From positions 62,001-126,000 of the forward strand of contig CAWDZQ010000004.1 in NCBI GenBank assembly GCA_963807065.1: a DNA stretch of 64,000 nt, given 5' to 3'. Positions 38,018 through 46,090 of this stretch are shown piece by piece. Position 1 is the stretch's first letter, and each line of letters begins with the position of its first letter. Source of the stretch: CAWAND01 sp963807065. Its GTDB lineage: Bacteria > Chloroflexota > Anaerolineae > Anaerolineales > E44-bin32. Both the position numbers and the translations under genes were made by a program. The notes under the pieces are model-generated. The model did not search any database. It had not been told where the DNA came from and was given only the letters and a program-made list of their open reading frames with translations.

Positions 38018-38698
38018 ATGGCCGAGCGTGCAACCTTCTCTGAGGAGCCCATCAGGCTCTTCCGTTCCGATTTCATGGAATTCTTCAGCCATATCAAGCC
38101 CCAGGTCGTGGCCCTGATTTGGACACCGGTGGTGGTGTTCTTCATTGGGTCCGCCCTGCTGGCGGACGAAGCTGATCGCTGGCTGGTCGTCCCGGTGGGC
38201 GCCTTCTCCGGCTGGTTTGTGTGGACTTTCGTCGAGTACATCATGCACCGTTTCGTCTTCCATTACCATCCCAAGACCGAGCGGCTCAAGCGCGCTTTCT
38301 TCACCATGCACGGGGTGCATCATGCCCAGCCAATGTGCAAGACACGCCTGGTGATGCCGCCGGCGCTAAGTGTCCCCGTGGCGGTCCTCTTCTTCGGGAT
38401 CTTTCACCTGGTGTTCGTGAGTGGACTCCACATGGAAGCCTGGTTCAAGCCGGTGTTTGGCGGCTTCGTCGCCGGCTACCTGATCTACGATATGCTGCAT
38501 TACAGCATCCACCATTCGAACGTCCGCTCGGGGATTTTCTTCGCCTTGCGTAAGCACCATCTGCGGCATCACGGCCCCTGCAGTTTCATGCGCTATGGCG
38601 TGACCTTCAGCCTGTGGGATCACGTGTTTGGCACGATGCCCAAAACCTCATGTAGTGAGCTCCTGAAGGCGCGGGAAGCCGCCAGCACCGACAGTTAG
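38018..38698 (+). CDS. Fatty acid hydroxylase / sterol desaturase-family membrane enzyme
   Basis: A 226-residue di-iron membrane enzyme. The eight-His motif is complete: HRFVFH, HGVHH, HYSIHH and HHLRHH in order, within four membrane helices. The short length and spacing match the fatty acid 2-hydroxylase (Scs7-like) and carotene hydroxylase branch; lipid hydroxylation of membrane fatty acids is the likely role but carotenoid is possible. It is monocistronic with a strong promoter and a CRP-like site upstream. Confidence 0.88.
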   Translation: MAERATFSEEPIRLFRSDFMEFFSHIKPQVVALIWTPVVVFFIGSALLADEADRWLVVPVGAFSGWFVWTFVEYIMHRFVFHYHPKTERLKRAFFTMHGVHHAQPMCKTRLVMPPALSVPVAVLFFGIFHLVFVSGLHMEAWFKPVFGGFVAGYLIYDMLHYSIHHSNVRSGIFFALRKHHLRHHGPCSFMRYGVTFSLWDHVFGTMPKTSCSELLKAREAASTDS

Positions 38699-39088
38699 AT
38701 CAACCCCGGCGCTCACGCAGCAGGTTCGACGAAGTCCAGCTTCGCGTCTCGAATCCTCCGGCCACCCTTCCCAACCTGCCCCGGCCCAGCGGCGGGGGCC
38801 AGCCTGAAGCCTTGACAGCCATCCGAGCGGCGTGATAATATCGCTCAAGTTATTGATAAATATTCGCGGAGGCAACGGCGACCGAAATGCACTATTGCAT
38901 ATGTCTGAGGCGGGGGCGCTAGCCACATCGTCTCGGGCAGAAACGACTGAGATCCGGCAGCTCCAGATCTTGGCGGCCAACAGACGGGCAGTGGCTCGCT
39001 CCCGCAGAGCGGATCGAGGGGGGATCGCTTGCGGCGCGCATCACTGCACGCATGAGTTGGCCGTTTTGCATTCCTTGAGAGAAGGACC
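38699..39088 (+). promoter_or_regulatory. Promoter and long untranslated leader of the sulfur-carrier operon
   Basis: The 390-bp gap holds a promoter, TTGACA (38812-38817), 16-bp spacer, GATAAT (38834-38839), and then about 240 nt before the cysM GTG at 39089. Such a long leader suggests regulation. I see no T-box core and no recognisable SAM riboswitch. A minor plus-strand frame from 38832 to 39098 does not look coding. Confidence 0.6.
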
Positions 39089-40042
39089 GTGGCACTGAGC
39101 AAACCTGCATTCTCCGACGTTGATTCCTCACGGAAGACCCGGGCAGGGCTCTTGGCCGAAGTCGGGCATACCCCGCTCATTCCCCTGAATCAGATCACGC
39201 GTGACCTGCCGCCGGACGTGCGACTGCTGGCCAAAGCCGAGTGGTTCAATCCGGGAGGTTCGGTCAAGGATCGCCCTGCCCGGGCGATCATCGAGGCCGC
39301 CATCCGATCCAACGCCCTGGGATCCGGTCGCATCCTGCTGGATTCGACCTCCGGCAACATGGGGATCGCTTATGCTACCTTGGCGCCGGCCCTGGGAATC
39401 AAGGTCCATCTGGCGATCCCCGCCAACGCTGGTCCGGCGCGCCTCAACAGCCTGCGCACCCTGGGGGCCGAACTGACCCTGACCGACCCGCTGGAGGGCT
39501 CCGACGGAGCACGTCAGGTGGCGGCACAGATGGCAGCCCGGGACCCTGAGCGCTTCTACTATGCCGACCAATACGACAACCCGGCCAACTGGCGGGCCCA
39601 TCTCGAGACCACGGGCCCAGAGATCGTTGCCCAGACCGACGGCAATCTGACCCATGTGGTGGCCGGTCTCGGAACCACCGGGACCCTCACCGGCGTCGGC
39701 CGTTATCTTCAACGCCAACTCCCCTCCGCCCGGATGGTGGCCGTTCAGCCCGACGGCCCGCTCCACGGGATCGAGGGACTGAAACATCTGCCGTCTTCCG
39801 AGGTTCCATCAATCTACGACCCGGCCCTGCCTCACCGACAGATGGCCGTGTCAACGGAAGACGCCTACGCCATGACCCGGCGCCTGGCACGCGAAGAGGG
39901 TCTGCTGGCTGGCATTTCGTCCGGGGCAGCGGCCGCCGCAGCCGTCGAACTCGCCCGGGAACTCACCCAAGCGGTCATCGTGGTGATCTTCCCGGATTCG
40001 GGAACGAAGTACCTGGATGAGTCGTTTTGGGAGATCTCATGA
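39089..40042 (+). CDS. cysM: Cysteine synthase, CysM type (PLP)
   Basis: A 317-residue PLP enzyme of the O-acetylserine sulfhydrylase family. The PLP Lys is in NPGGSVKDRPA, the phosphate loop is GLGTTGTLTGVG and the substrate loop is DSTSGNMGIAYA. The neighbours (JAMM hydrolase, ubiquitin-like carrier with C-terminal GG, and MoeZ) match the mycobacterial CysM-CysO-Mec-MoeZ set, in which CysM uses O-phosphoserine and thiocarboxylated CysO rather than sulfide. The GTG start has a GAGAAGGA site. The TGA overlaps the ATG of the JAMM gene. Confidence 0.9.
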   Translation: MALSKPAFSDVDSSRKTRAGLLAEVGHTPLIPLNQITRDLPPDVRLLAKAEWFNPGGSVKDRPARAIIEAAIRSNALGSGRILLDSTSGNMGIAYATLAPALGIKVHLAIPANAGPARLNSLRTLGAELTLTDPLEGSDGARQVAAQMAARDPERFYYADQYDNPANWRAHLETTGPEIVAQTDGNLTHVVAGLGTTGTLTGVGRYLQRQLPSARMVAVQPDGPLHGIEGLKHLPSSEVPSIYDPALPHRQMAVSTEDAYAMTRRLAREEGLLAGISSGAAAAAAVELARELTQAVIVVIFPDSGTKYLDESFWEIS

Positions 40043-40491
40043 GCCAGCTGAAGCTCTCCATGGATCTGCTCGACCGGATCCAGTCCCATGCCGAAGCGAG
40101 TTACCCGAACGAGGGAGCCGGATTGCTCTTAGGCAAGGTCGATGGGGAACGGCGTAGCGTCACCCAGCTGCTCCCATTGGAGAACGAGTTCGAAGAGGAC
40201 GAGCGCCACCATCGCTACCAAATTTCGCCGCGGGACATGCTGGCAGCCCAACAGTTGGCCGATTCCCAGGACCTTGACATCGTCGGTGTTTTCCATTCCC
40301 ATCCGGACCATCCGGCCGAACCGTCTGAGTTCGACCGTCAATGGGCGCTTCCCTGGTTTTCCTACCTGATCACTCGTGTGCAGGAAGGCAAGGCCCGGGA
40401 GAGCCGGTCGTGGCTGCTCACCGAAGACCGCAGCCGATTCGAAGAGCAAGCGCTTGAAACCCAAAACCCATCAGCTCAGGAGGTCCCATGA
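40039..40491 (+). CDS. JAMM/MPN+ metalloprotease (Mec-like)
   Basis: A 150-residue JAB1/MPN+ zinc hydrolase. The full motif is present: Glu in YPNEGAGLLLG, then HSHPDHPAEPSEFD (H-x-H-x7-S-x2-D). Mycobacterial Mec releases cysteine from the CysO-cysteine adduct; QbsD-like relatives trim residues after the Gly-Gly of ubiquitin-like carriers. Either job fits here because the carrier gene follows with a GG-SS end. The start ATG overlaps the cysM stop (ATGA), and its own stop overlaps the next ATG. Confidence 0.88.
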   Translation: MSQLKLSMDLLDRIQSHAEASYPNEGAGLLLGKVDGERRSVTQLLPLENEFEEDERHHRYQISPRDMLAAQQLADSQDLDIVGVFHSHPDHPAEPSEFDRQWALPWFSYLITRVQEGKARESRSWLLTEDRSRFEEQALETQNPSAQEVP

Positions 40492-40766
40492 GTGCAGTTC
40501 GTGTCCCCACCCCTCTTCGTCCATACACCGAGGGCATGAAGGAGATTAATGTGCAAGCCGGGACAGTCGGCGAGGCGCTGAAGGGTCTGGCCGACCAATA
40601 TCCGGGCGTGAAAACCCACCTTTTCGACGATCGGGGCAACCTGAGAGCGTACGTCAACGTCTTCTTGAACGATGATGACGTGCGCGGCCTGGAGGGTGAG
40701 GCCACGCCGATTCTGCCCTCCGACCGGCTGACGATTGTGCCCAGCATCGCCGGGGGAAGCTCGTGA
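40488..40766 (+). CDS. Ubiquitin-like sulfur carrier (CysO/MoaD family)
   Basis: A 92-residue beta-grasp protein ending SIAGGSS. The fold blocks are PLRPYTEGMKEINVQAGTVG, ALKGLADQYPGV, LRAYVNVFLNDDDVR and LPSDRLTIVPSIAGG. Carriers of this family are activated by adenylation and thiocarboxylation of a C-terminal Gly; here two Ser residues cover the Gly-Gly, so trimming is needed first. It probably supplies sulfur to CysM. Translationally coupled on both sides (ATGA upstream, GTGA downstream), with a CAGGAGG site. Confidence 0.9.
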   Translation: MSAVRVPTPLRPYTEGMKEINVQAGTVGEALKGLADQYPGVKTHLFDDRGNLRAYVNVFLNDDDVRGLEGEATPILPSDRLTIVPSIAGGSS

Positions 40767-41254
40767 ACCGTGAGGGCCAGGTGGTCATAGATCATGCGGC
40801 ATTGCGAACCAACCAGGCCCTGATCATTTTCGGAACGCTGGCCGCTTTTGTCTTCAACGCCGCCTGGCTGGCGGCGGTCATCGGGGGCGTGATGCTCCTG
40901 GGGGTGGCCTTCGGCCGACCCGGTTTTTTGCCCGTCTATCGTGCCCTGGCCCGCTGGGGATGGGTCAAGCCGGATAAGCTTCCGGACCATCCCCAGCCGC
41001 ACCGCTTCGCCCAACTGATGGGGGGGCTGTTACTGGCCGCCGCCGTGGTCAGTCTATGGGCAGGGTCGGCCTACCTGGGCTGGGCTTTGGCCTGGATCGT
41101 CATCGGCCTGGCGGCTCTCAACCTGTTCGCCGGGTTCTGCGTCGGATGTGCCATCTACTACTGGCTCAGCCGCGCCGGCTGGCCCGGGTTCACCCAGGCG
41201 CCTCTGCCAGGCACCCCGCCCGGCCAGCGCCCGCGGCCGCAGCAGGGGCGGTGA
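40763..41254 (+). CDS. DUF4395 membrane protein
   Basis: A 163-residue protein with four hydrophobic segments and the DUF4395 arrangement: NQALIIFGTLAAFVFNAAWLA at the start and LFAGFCVGCAIYYW near the end, with a Cys pair (CVGC) at the membrane face. DUF4395 proteins are often found beside thioredoxins and rhodaneses. The GTG start overlaps the carrier gene stop (GTGA); the stop overlaps the ATG of the thioredoxin-like gene. A role in handling sulfane sulfur or disulfides is inferred from context. Confidence 0.8.
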   Translation: MNREGQVVIDHAALRTNQALIIFGTLAAFVFNAAWLAAVIGGVMLLGVAFGRPGFLPVYRALARWGWVKPDKLPDHPQPHRFAQLMGGLLLAAAVVSLWAGSAYLGWALAWIVIGLAALNLFAGFCVGCAIYYWLSRAGWPGFTQAPLPGTPPGQRPRPQQGR

Positions 41255-41712
41255 TGGCTATCGAGCGCGCCTTGCTGGCGCTGGTGGTGATCGGCCTGGG
41301 CATCGTCGCCTTCCGGCTGCTTACGGGGGCGGTCCTTCGGCTGCGGGCAAAGCGCGGACTCCAGTTGGACGCATACGAGCACGGCCGGCCGGCGATCCTG
41401 TACTTCACCACGCCCTTTTGCCTTCCGTGTCAGACAGTCCAGGCACCGGCCCTGCTTGAGCTACGGGCTCGATTCGGTCAGCGGCTGCAGGTGATCGAGA
41501 TCGATGCCACCCAATCGCCGGAGCAAGCCGATCGCTGGGGCGTGCTCTCCGTGCCGACCACCTTCATTATCGACGCCGACGGCCGGCCGCGAGGCGTCAA
41601 TCACGGCGTGGCCCGTGTCGACAGGCTTGAGAGCCAGCTGCTTGCGATTGGGGAGCATCGGCCGCAGGCCCAACCGCTGGCGCAGCCCGTGACATGCAGC
41701 GTGGACGACTGA
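41254..41712 (+). CDS. Membrane-anchored thioredoxin-like protein
   Basis: A 152-residue protein with one N-terminal membrane segment (LLALVVIGLGIVAFRLL) and a thioredoxin fold. The redox site is CLPC in YFTTPFCLPCQTVQAP, and the cis-Pro loop is GVLSVPTTFIID. An extra Cys lies near the C-terminus (PVTCSVDD). With DUF4395 it probably forms a redox pair in the membrane. The ATG at 41254 shares bases with the preceding stop (TGATG). It ends 78 bp before moeZ. Confidence 0.85.
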   Translation: MAIERALLALVVIGLGIVAFRLLTGAVLRLRAKRGLQLDAYEHGRPAILYFTTPFCLPCQTVQAPALLELRARFGQRLQVIEIDATQSPEQADRWGVLSVPTTFIIDADGRPRGVNHGVARVDRLESQLLAIGEHRPQAQPLAQPVTCSVDD

Positions 41713-41790
41713 ACCGGGGAACATCGACAAGGTAGACTGTTAGATGGTTGAAGATGGCTTCCGCAACAGCGGGGCCCCAGGAGGGACAGC

Positions 41791-42969
41791 TTGACCGACA
41801 TTCTTTCCCAAGCCAACGGAAAGCCCCTGACGCATGAGGAAATCCTGCGCTACTCGCGGCATCTGCTCATGCCCGAGGTCGGTCTGGAGGGCCAGCAAAA
41901 ACTGAAGGCTGCCTCGGTGCTGGTCATCGGGACTGGAGGCCTTGGTTCGCCGGTGGGAATGTACCTCGCCGCCGCCGGCATCGGGCGCATCGGTTTGGTG
42001 GACTACGACCTGGTTGACTTCACCAACCTGCAGCGCCAGGTGGTCCATGGCACGTCGACGCTGGGCGAGCGCAAAGTGCAGTCCGCTCGGCGCCGCTTGC
42101 TAGACATCAATCCCGAGATTCAGGTCGACGTCTACGACGAACCTTTCACATCGGAGAACGCCTTCCGCATCGTCGAACCCTATGACATGGTCATCGATGG
42201 GACGGACAATTTCCCGACGCGCTACCTGGTCAACGATGTGTGCGTCATGACCGGAAAACCGAACGTCTATGGTTCGATCTTTCGCTTCGAGGGCCAGGTC
42301 AGTGTCTTCTACGCCAAAGACGGTCCCTGCTACCGCTGCCTGTTCCCAGAGCCGCCACCGCCGGGGCTGGTGCCATCGTGTGCCGAAGGCGGGGTGTTCG
42401 GCGTGCTACCGGGGACCATCGGGACGCTGCAGGCGACCGAAGCGCTGAAGCTTATCTTAGGCATTGGAGAGCCTCTGATCGGGGAACTGCTGCTCTACGA
42501 TGCTCTGGCGATGTCCTTCGATAGGGTCCACCTGAAGAAGAATCCCAACTGCCGGGTCTGCTCCGAGCATCCGGAGGTCACCGAGCTGATCGACTACGAA
42601 GCTTTCTGCGGTGTGCCCAGCCACGACCACGACGAGGGGCGCCTGGCCGCCAACTGGGAGATCGCTCCCACCGAACTGGCCGATCGCCTCGGCCACGGCG
42701 ACCCGATGCGCCTAATTGACGTGCGTGAACCCCACGAGCTGCAGATTTCCCACATCGAAGGTGCCGAACTGATCCCACTGGGCTCGTTGGCGGCAGAGAT
42801 GCACCGGCTGGACAGCGCCGAAGAGATCGTCCTGTTCTGCAAGACCGGCGGGCGATCCGCCCGCGCCCTTGAGCTGCTGGCCGGTGCTGGCTTCCGAAAA
42901 CTCAAGAACCTGCGCGGTGGGATCAACGCCTGGGTCGAACAGGTCGACCCGAGCCAGCCCATCTACTAG
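41791..42969 (+). CDS. moeZ: MoeB/ThiF adenylyltransferase with C-terminal rhodanese (MoeZ-like)
   Basis: A 392-residue E1-like enzyme that adenylates the C-terminal Gly of a ubiquitin-like carrier and loads it with sulfur. The nucleotide loop is VLVIGTGGLGSPVGMYLA, the catalytic Asp is in DLVDFTNLQRQ and the substrate loop in VIDGTDNFPTRYLVND. Zinc-binding Cys pairs are CYRC and CRVC. The rhodanese domain (from about residue 290) has the persulfide Cys in FCKTGGRSARAL. The start is TTG at 41791 with AGGAGGGA. In this operon it is the obvious activator of the carrier encoded at 40488. Confidence 0.92.
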   Translation: MTDILSQANGKPLTHEEILRYSRHLLMPEVGLEGQQKLKAASVLVIGTGGLGSPVGMYLAAAGIGRIGLVDYDLVDFTNLQRQVVHGTSTLGERKVQSARRRLLDINPEIQVDVYDEPFTSENAFRIVEPYDMVIDGTDNFPTRYLVNDVCVMTGKPNVYGSIFRFEGQVSVFYAKDGPCYRCLFPEPPPPGLVPSCAEGGVFGVLPGTIGTLQATEALKLILGIGEPLIGELLLYDALAMSFDRVHLKKNPNCRVCSEHPEVTELIDYEAFCGVPSHDHDEGRLAANWEIAPTELADRLGHGDPMRLIDVREPHELQISHIEGAELIPLGSLAAEMHRLDSAEEIVLFCKTGGRSARALELLAGAGFRKLKNLRGGINAWVEQVDPSQPIY

Positions 42970-43016
42970 GCCAGGTCACCGCCTCATTCAGGGTAAGATG
43001 ATGATGCCGATTTGGT

Positions 43017-43034
43017 TTGTGAGATTAATCACAA
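43017..43034. promoter_or_regulatory. CRP/FNR-like palindromic operator, copy 7 (SCO1)
   Basis: Perfect half-sites TTGTGA-GATTAA-TCACAA. It lies 31 bp before the SCO1 ATG at 43066; a TAAGAT hexamer at 42994-42999 would put it near +20, a repressing position. Confidence 0.7.
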
Positions 43035-43065
43035 GCCCTCCAGTCATCCGGGAGCCCGCCCTTCC

Positions 43066-43809
43066 ATGTCGCTTCAACCCACACCCAGCCGCCGACTCAT
43101 CCTCGTCCTCTCGGCCAGCCTGATCATCCTCATCGGGGCCGTAGGGCTCCTGGCGGCGATCTTCACCGAGCACCAAGCGCCAGCTTTCAACGGGACCACG
43201 ATGGATCCCCCGGATCAGGCCGCCGACTTCCGGCTGACCGACCAGCAGGGCCGACCGTATCGTCTGACTGACGCGCAGGGCAAGGTGGTGGTGCTGACCT
43301 TCCTTTACACGCACTGCACCGACGTTTGTCCCTTCATCGCAGCCAAACTCAAGGAGACCGACCGCCTCCTGGGATCGGACGCATCTCAGGTAGACCTGGT
43401 AGCGGTCACTACTGATCCGACGCGTGACACCCAACAGACGCTGGCCGACTACAGCCGCACTTTTGGCCTTTTCGACCGCTGGCACTTCCTTTACGGGCCC
43501 ACCGACGCCTTGCGCCCGGTGTGGAAGGCATATGCGGTGGCGTCGGAAAAAGACACCCAGGAGCAAGTCATCGAGACGCCGCATCCTGTGCCTCCGGCGA
43601 CCCTCCAGGCCTTGGGTCTCGGGCGGGGATTGGATTCAGCCGAGATTGCCACGGCCCAGCTCGCTATCGGCCAATTCGGCGGCGGCTACCATGTGACCCA
43701 CTCCACGCCCATCTGGCTGATCGACCCCCAAGGTCGCGTGCGGGTTCTGCTCCGCCAATCGGCCAGCCCGGACGAGATCGTCCACGACGTCCGCTTGCTT
43801 CTGCCCTAG
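43066..43809 (+). CDS. SCO1/SenC-type copper chaperone
   Basis: A 247-residue membrane-anchored thioredoxin-fold protein. One N-terminal helix (LILVLSASLIILIGAVGLLAA) precedes the SCO domain: LTFLYTHCTDVCPFIAAK gives the CxxxC pair, and HVTHSTPIWLIDPQG gives the copper-binding His. SCO proteins deliver copper to the CuA site of cytochrome oxidase; the oxidase genes are not here. An insertion of about 30 residues lies before the His (about 150-185, IETPHPVPPATLQALG). The ATG at 43066 is chosen to include only the anchor. An operator-like palindrome lies directly upstream. Confidence 0.88.
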   Translation: MSLQPTPSRRLILVLSASLIILIGAVGLLAAIFTEHQAPAFNGTTMDPPDQAADFRLTDQQGRPYRLTDAQGKVVVLTFLYTHCTDVCPFIAAKLKETDRLLGSDASQVDLVAVTTDPTRDTQQTLADYSRTFGLFDRWHFLYGPTDALRPVWKAYAVASEKDTQEQVIETPHPVPPATLQALGLGRGLDSAEIATAQLAIGQFGGGYHVTHSTPIWLIDPQGRVRVLLRQSASPDEIVHDVRLLLP

Positions 43810-43841
43810 CTGCCATCACTTCACGCAATGCACAACATGTT

Positions 43842-43869
43842 GCAGGGGCACGATTAATCGTGCCCCTGC
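43842..43869. terminator. Strong palindrome between convergent genes
   Basis: GCAGGGGCACGA-TTAA-TCGTGCCCCTGC, a 12-bp perfect stem 33 bp after the SCO1 stop. No T-tract follows on either strand, so termination is likely but not certain. Confidence 0.55.
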
Positions 43870-43948
43870 GCTTCGCGCCAACTCGGCGGTCAGGGGTCTC
43901 ACATGCGGTCCGAAAGCCGGCCAAGCCCTTTGGCCCCGGCCGCAAGCC

Positions 43949-44191
43949 CTAGTTCGAGAACAGCACTTCCAGGATCGTGCCCAGGTCGTCCTTGCCTTCC
44001 AGAGTCTGGAGATTGTAGACTTCCGTATAGCCACAGTTGTGGCATGATGCGAAGGCGTAGCGGTAGGCTTGCACTTCGAACAACCTGGAAATTCCCGTCC
44101 CCGACATCGAAAGTCTCTCGACATGAGCTCCTTGGGCATCGCACTTGGGACAACGAAATGTTTTGGATAGTGCTTGTTCCACGTCGGCCAT
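43949..44191 (-). CDS. Small zinc-ribbon protein
   Basis: An 80-residue protein with two CxxC knuckles: FRCPKCDAQG and ASCHNCGYTEVY. The middle has SGTGISRLFEVQAYRYAFA, matching the pattern of short zinc-ribbon nucleic-acid-binding proteins (DUF2082-like). Function is unknown. The ATG at 44191 is chosen because GGAGG is well placed; an upstream ATG lacks one. The start is preceded by TTCACAA, a single operator half-site without its partner. Confidence 0.75.
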   Translation of the reverse strand: MADVEQALSKTFRCPKCDAQGAHVERLSMSGTGISRLFEVQAYRYAFASCHNCGYTEVYNLQTLEGKDDLGTILEVLFSN

Positions 44192-44338
44192 TTGTGAACC
44201 TCCATTCAGCACGGTGTATCGCCTGGCTGATCCGTTGGTCTTCTAAATCATAGGCGCCGCCCTGCGTCTTACCTGAACGCCGCCTGCCGTCTACCTGTCA
44301 GCCCCGCAGGGTGGCTGACACTCCTGCCTCGCTACACC

Positions 44339-44548
44339 CTACCCCCGAGGCACTCCGGTCAGGGCAGCCGAACTGACGGTGTCATATCTGTACAATCCCT
44401 GCCCGTTGAGCACCGCTTGCTCACCTCGGTGGTTCCTGTAGGGGATTGGCTGGTCCGGCGTTGGATCAAAGGCACCCAGGCTTGCTGCCAAGAACGCCAG
44501 GACACCGATGAGCGGGATGATCCAGCGCAGGTACGTCTGATGCCTCAT
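44339..44548 (-). pseudogene. Truncated N-terminus of a membrane protein
   Basis: A 69-codon frame starting MRHQTYLRWIIPLIGVLAFL and running to GQGLYRYDTVSSAALTG before a stop. The first part has a good membrane helix and the GLYRYDTV segment typical of a family of larger (about 200-residue) membrane proteins in which this phrase is followed by further helices. Here the sequence stops and the following bases do not resume it, so it is probably a remnant. It is downstream of another broken membrane gene. Confidence 0.4.
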
Positions 44549-44599
44549 CCTGAGCTCTTCAAGTTCAAGATTGGCGGGCTGGAATGGTTGCCAATGCGG

Positions 44600-45001
44600 C
44601 TATTTCGTCAGGAGCGCCGCCCCGATAATGCCCGGGTTGATCAACAGACCGAGAAATCCTTTTTTAACCAGCATGGATCTTTCCCCATCCCAAAAGATGA
44701 GGATCACGATGGTTGAGAAAGCCGCCGAAGCCGCCAGGGCGGGCCCAAACCAGTCGGCCCTAACCATGAGACCCAGGCCACTAACGAGGAGGCCCGCCGC
44801 TGCCAGGCCGTAGAGGACCGTGCCTACAAAGCTCGTAACCCTCGGCCCGAAGGGGCCGGTCAACATCCACGACCTGCCATTCCAACCCAGATACGGCTTA
44901 GATTCAACCTATCCGCGGCTCAGCGTGACATGCCAGAGATGCACCAGCCCGTGAAGCAAGACCATCATACCGGCCATGACGCTCAGCGTGATACCCCGCA
45001 T
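44600..45001 (-). pseudogene. Small four-helix membrane protein gene interrupted by an in-frame TAG
   Basis: From an ATG at 45001 the frame reads MRGITLSVMAGMMVLLHGL, then HLWHVTLSRG, a TAG at 44909-44911, and then continues as VESKPYLGWNGRSWML through two or three more helices (LYGLAAAGLLVSGLGLMV, AASAAFSTIVILIFWDG) to LLINPGIIGAALL. Apart from the TAG it is one coherent 133-codon membrane protein. A lone amber codon points to recent inactivation or a sequencing error. The 3' part could still be translated from the ATG at 44866. Confidence 0.55.
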
Positions 45002-45533
45002 CGATTCTCAGCGAACATCTCATCCAGCGCGGGTTCCTAAAGCAAGTGGAACTTGTGGCTCTTCCCCGTATGCATGGGATGACCATAACCTCCGCGTATC
45101 TAAAGGGGCGCCTTCAGGACCACCTGTGAGTATCAGCCTCCAAGATGATGAAAACTGTAATCCGCCGTGTCTCAAGGAACGACAGTGCACCCCAATTCAG
45201 TGATCTGGCGGCCTTGGCATGGGAGCTGAAGACCATGCCAAACACGGTTATTGGCCGGTCTGGTCCCTCAGCGGTCTGCTTTTGGGTCGTTCAACACGGC
45301 GGGGCCCGAAGTAAGCGTAGTTCTGCTTGCCACGTTGCCGGCATCCTTGCCCATCACCTCTCCGGGCCCCGCACTCTCCAGCAAGGATCCGTCCATCGAG
45401 AGTGATTGGTCGGGCCAATGCGCCCGCAGATGGTAGAATAGGTGCATAGCCAAATGCATTGGGTGAGTGACCCAAGCCGTCGAACCTTCACCTTGAGGTT
45501 GGCGGCCTTTCACTCTCGGGTGGGAGTTTCCGC
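45002..45533 (+). other. Intergenic region without a recognisable gene
   Basis: A 530-bp stretch upstream of the CarD-like gene. Short frames on both strands have no ribosome site or family resemblance. It includes an AGAATAG -10-like string near 45435 that may serve the CarD-like gene. Confidence 0.5.
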
Positions 45534-46055
45534 ATGGCAACCCAAAGCGATCGGGCACGCATGAACGTCGATGACTGGGTCGTTCATCCCCGGCATGGGG
45601 TGGGACGTGTCATCAATCTGGAAACCAGGGAGTTCAGCCAGGGTGCCCCACAGCTCTACTACAAGATCGCCATCCCAACCGGCACCGTCTGGGTCCCGGT
45701 TGAAGGATCAGGGACTGGCTTGCGAAGGCTAACCGCCGAGGAAGATCTCGATCAGTACCGGGCGGTGCTTTCCAGCCGGCCATCGTCGCTACCGAAGGGG
45801 TACCGCGAGCGCCAGAACGCGCTCCAAGAACGCCTTAAACAGACGTCATTCGAAGCCAGATGCAAGGTGCTGCGAGACCTGAGTGCTCTGGGTTGGCACA
45901 ATCGGCTCAACCAGGGCAACGCCGGCCTTTTGAGAATTGCCCACAAGGATGTGTGCACGGAGTGGGCAGCTGCAGCTGGCCTAACCTACACTGAAGCCGG
46001 GGCCCACATCGGTTCGCTCCTGCTCGAAGGCAAGAAAACCTTCGACACGCGATAA
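45534..46055 (+). CDS. CarD-like transcription regulator
   Basis: A 173-residue protein with a CarD/TRCF RNA-polymerase-interacting domain at the N-terminus: DWVVHPRHGVGRVINLETRE, then LYYKIAIPTGTVWVPVEG and GLRRL. The C-terminal half is helical (RERQNALQERLKQTSFEARC, RIAHKDVCTEWAAAAGLTY) as in CarD, but shorter and divergent. CarD-type proteins stabilise open promoter complexes, notably at rRNA promoters. This may be a paralogue, since the main carD is usually longer and better conserved. GGGAG lies at 45522-45526. Confidence 0.8.
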   Translation: MATQSDRARMNVDDWVVHPRHGVGRVINLETREFSQGAPQLYYKIAIPTGTVWVPVEGSGTGLRRLTAEEDLDQYRAVLSSRPSSLPKGYRERQNALQERLKQTSFEARCKVLRDLSALGWHNRLNQGNAGLLRIAHKDVCTEWAAAAGLTYTEAGAHIGSLLLEGKKTFDTR

Positions 46056-46090
46056 CGCCCGGCCGTCTTACGGCCTACCCGAAGGCAACC

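Noticed and set aside
38840..39088. A SAM riboswitch or Cys T-box before cysM
   Set aside because: No T-box core (GGGTGGnACCGCG) or SAM-box core could be found; left as an unexplained leader.
44185..44191. A tenth CRP-like site at the zinc-ribbon gene start
   Set aside because: Only one half-site (TTCACAA) is present; the base pattern six positions away does not match.
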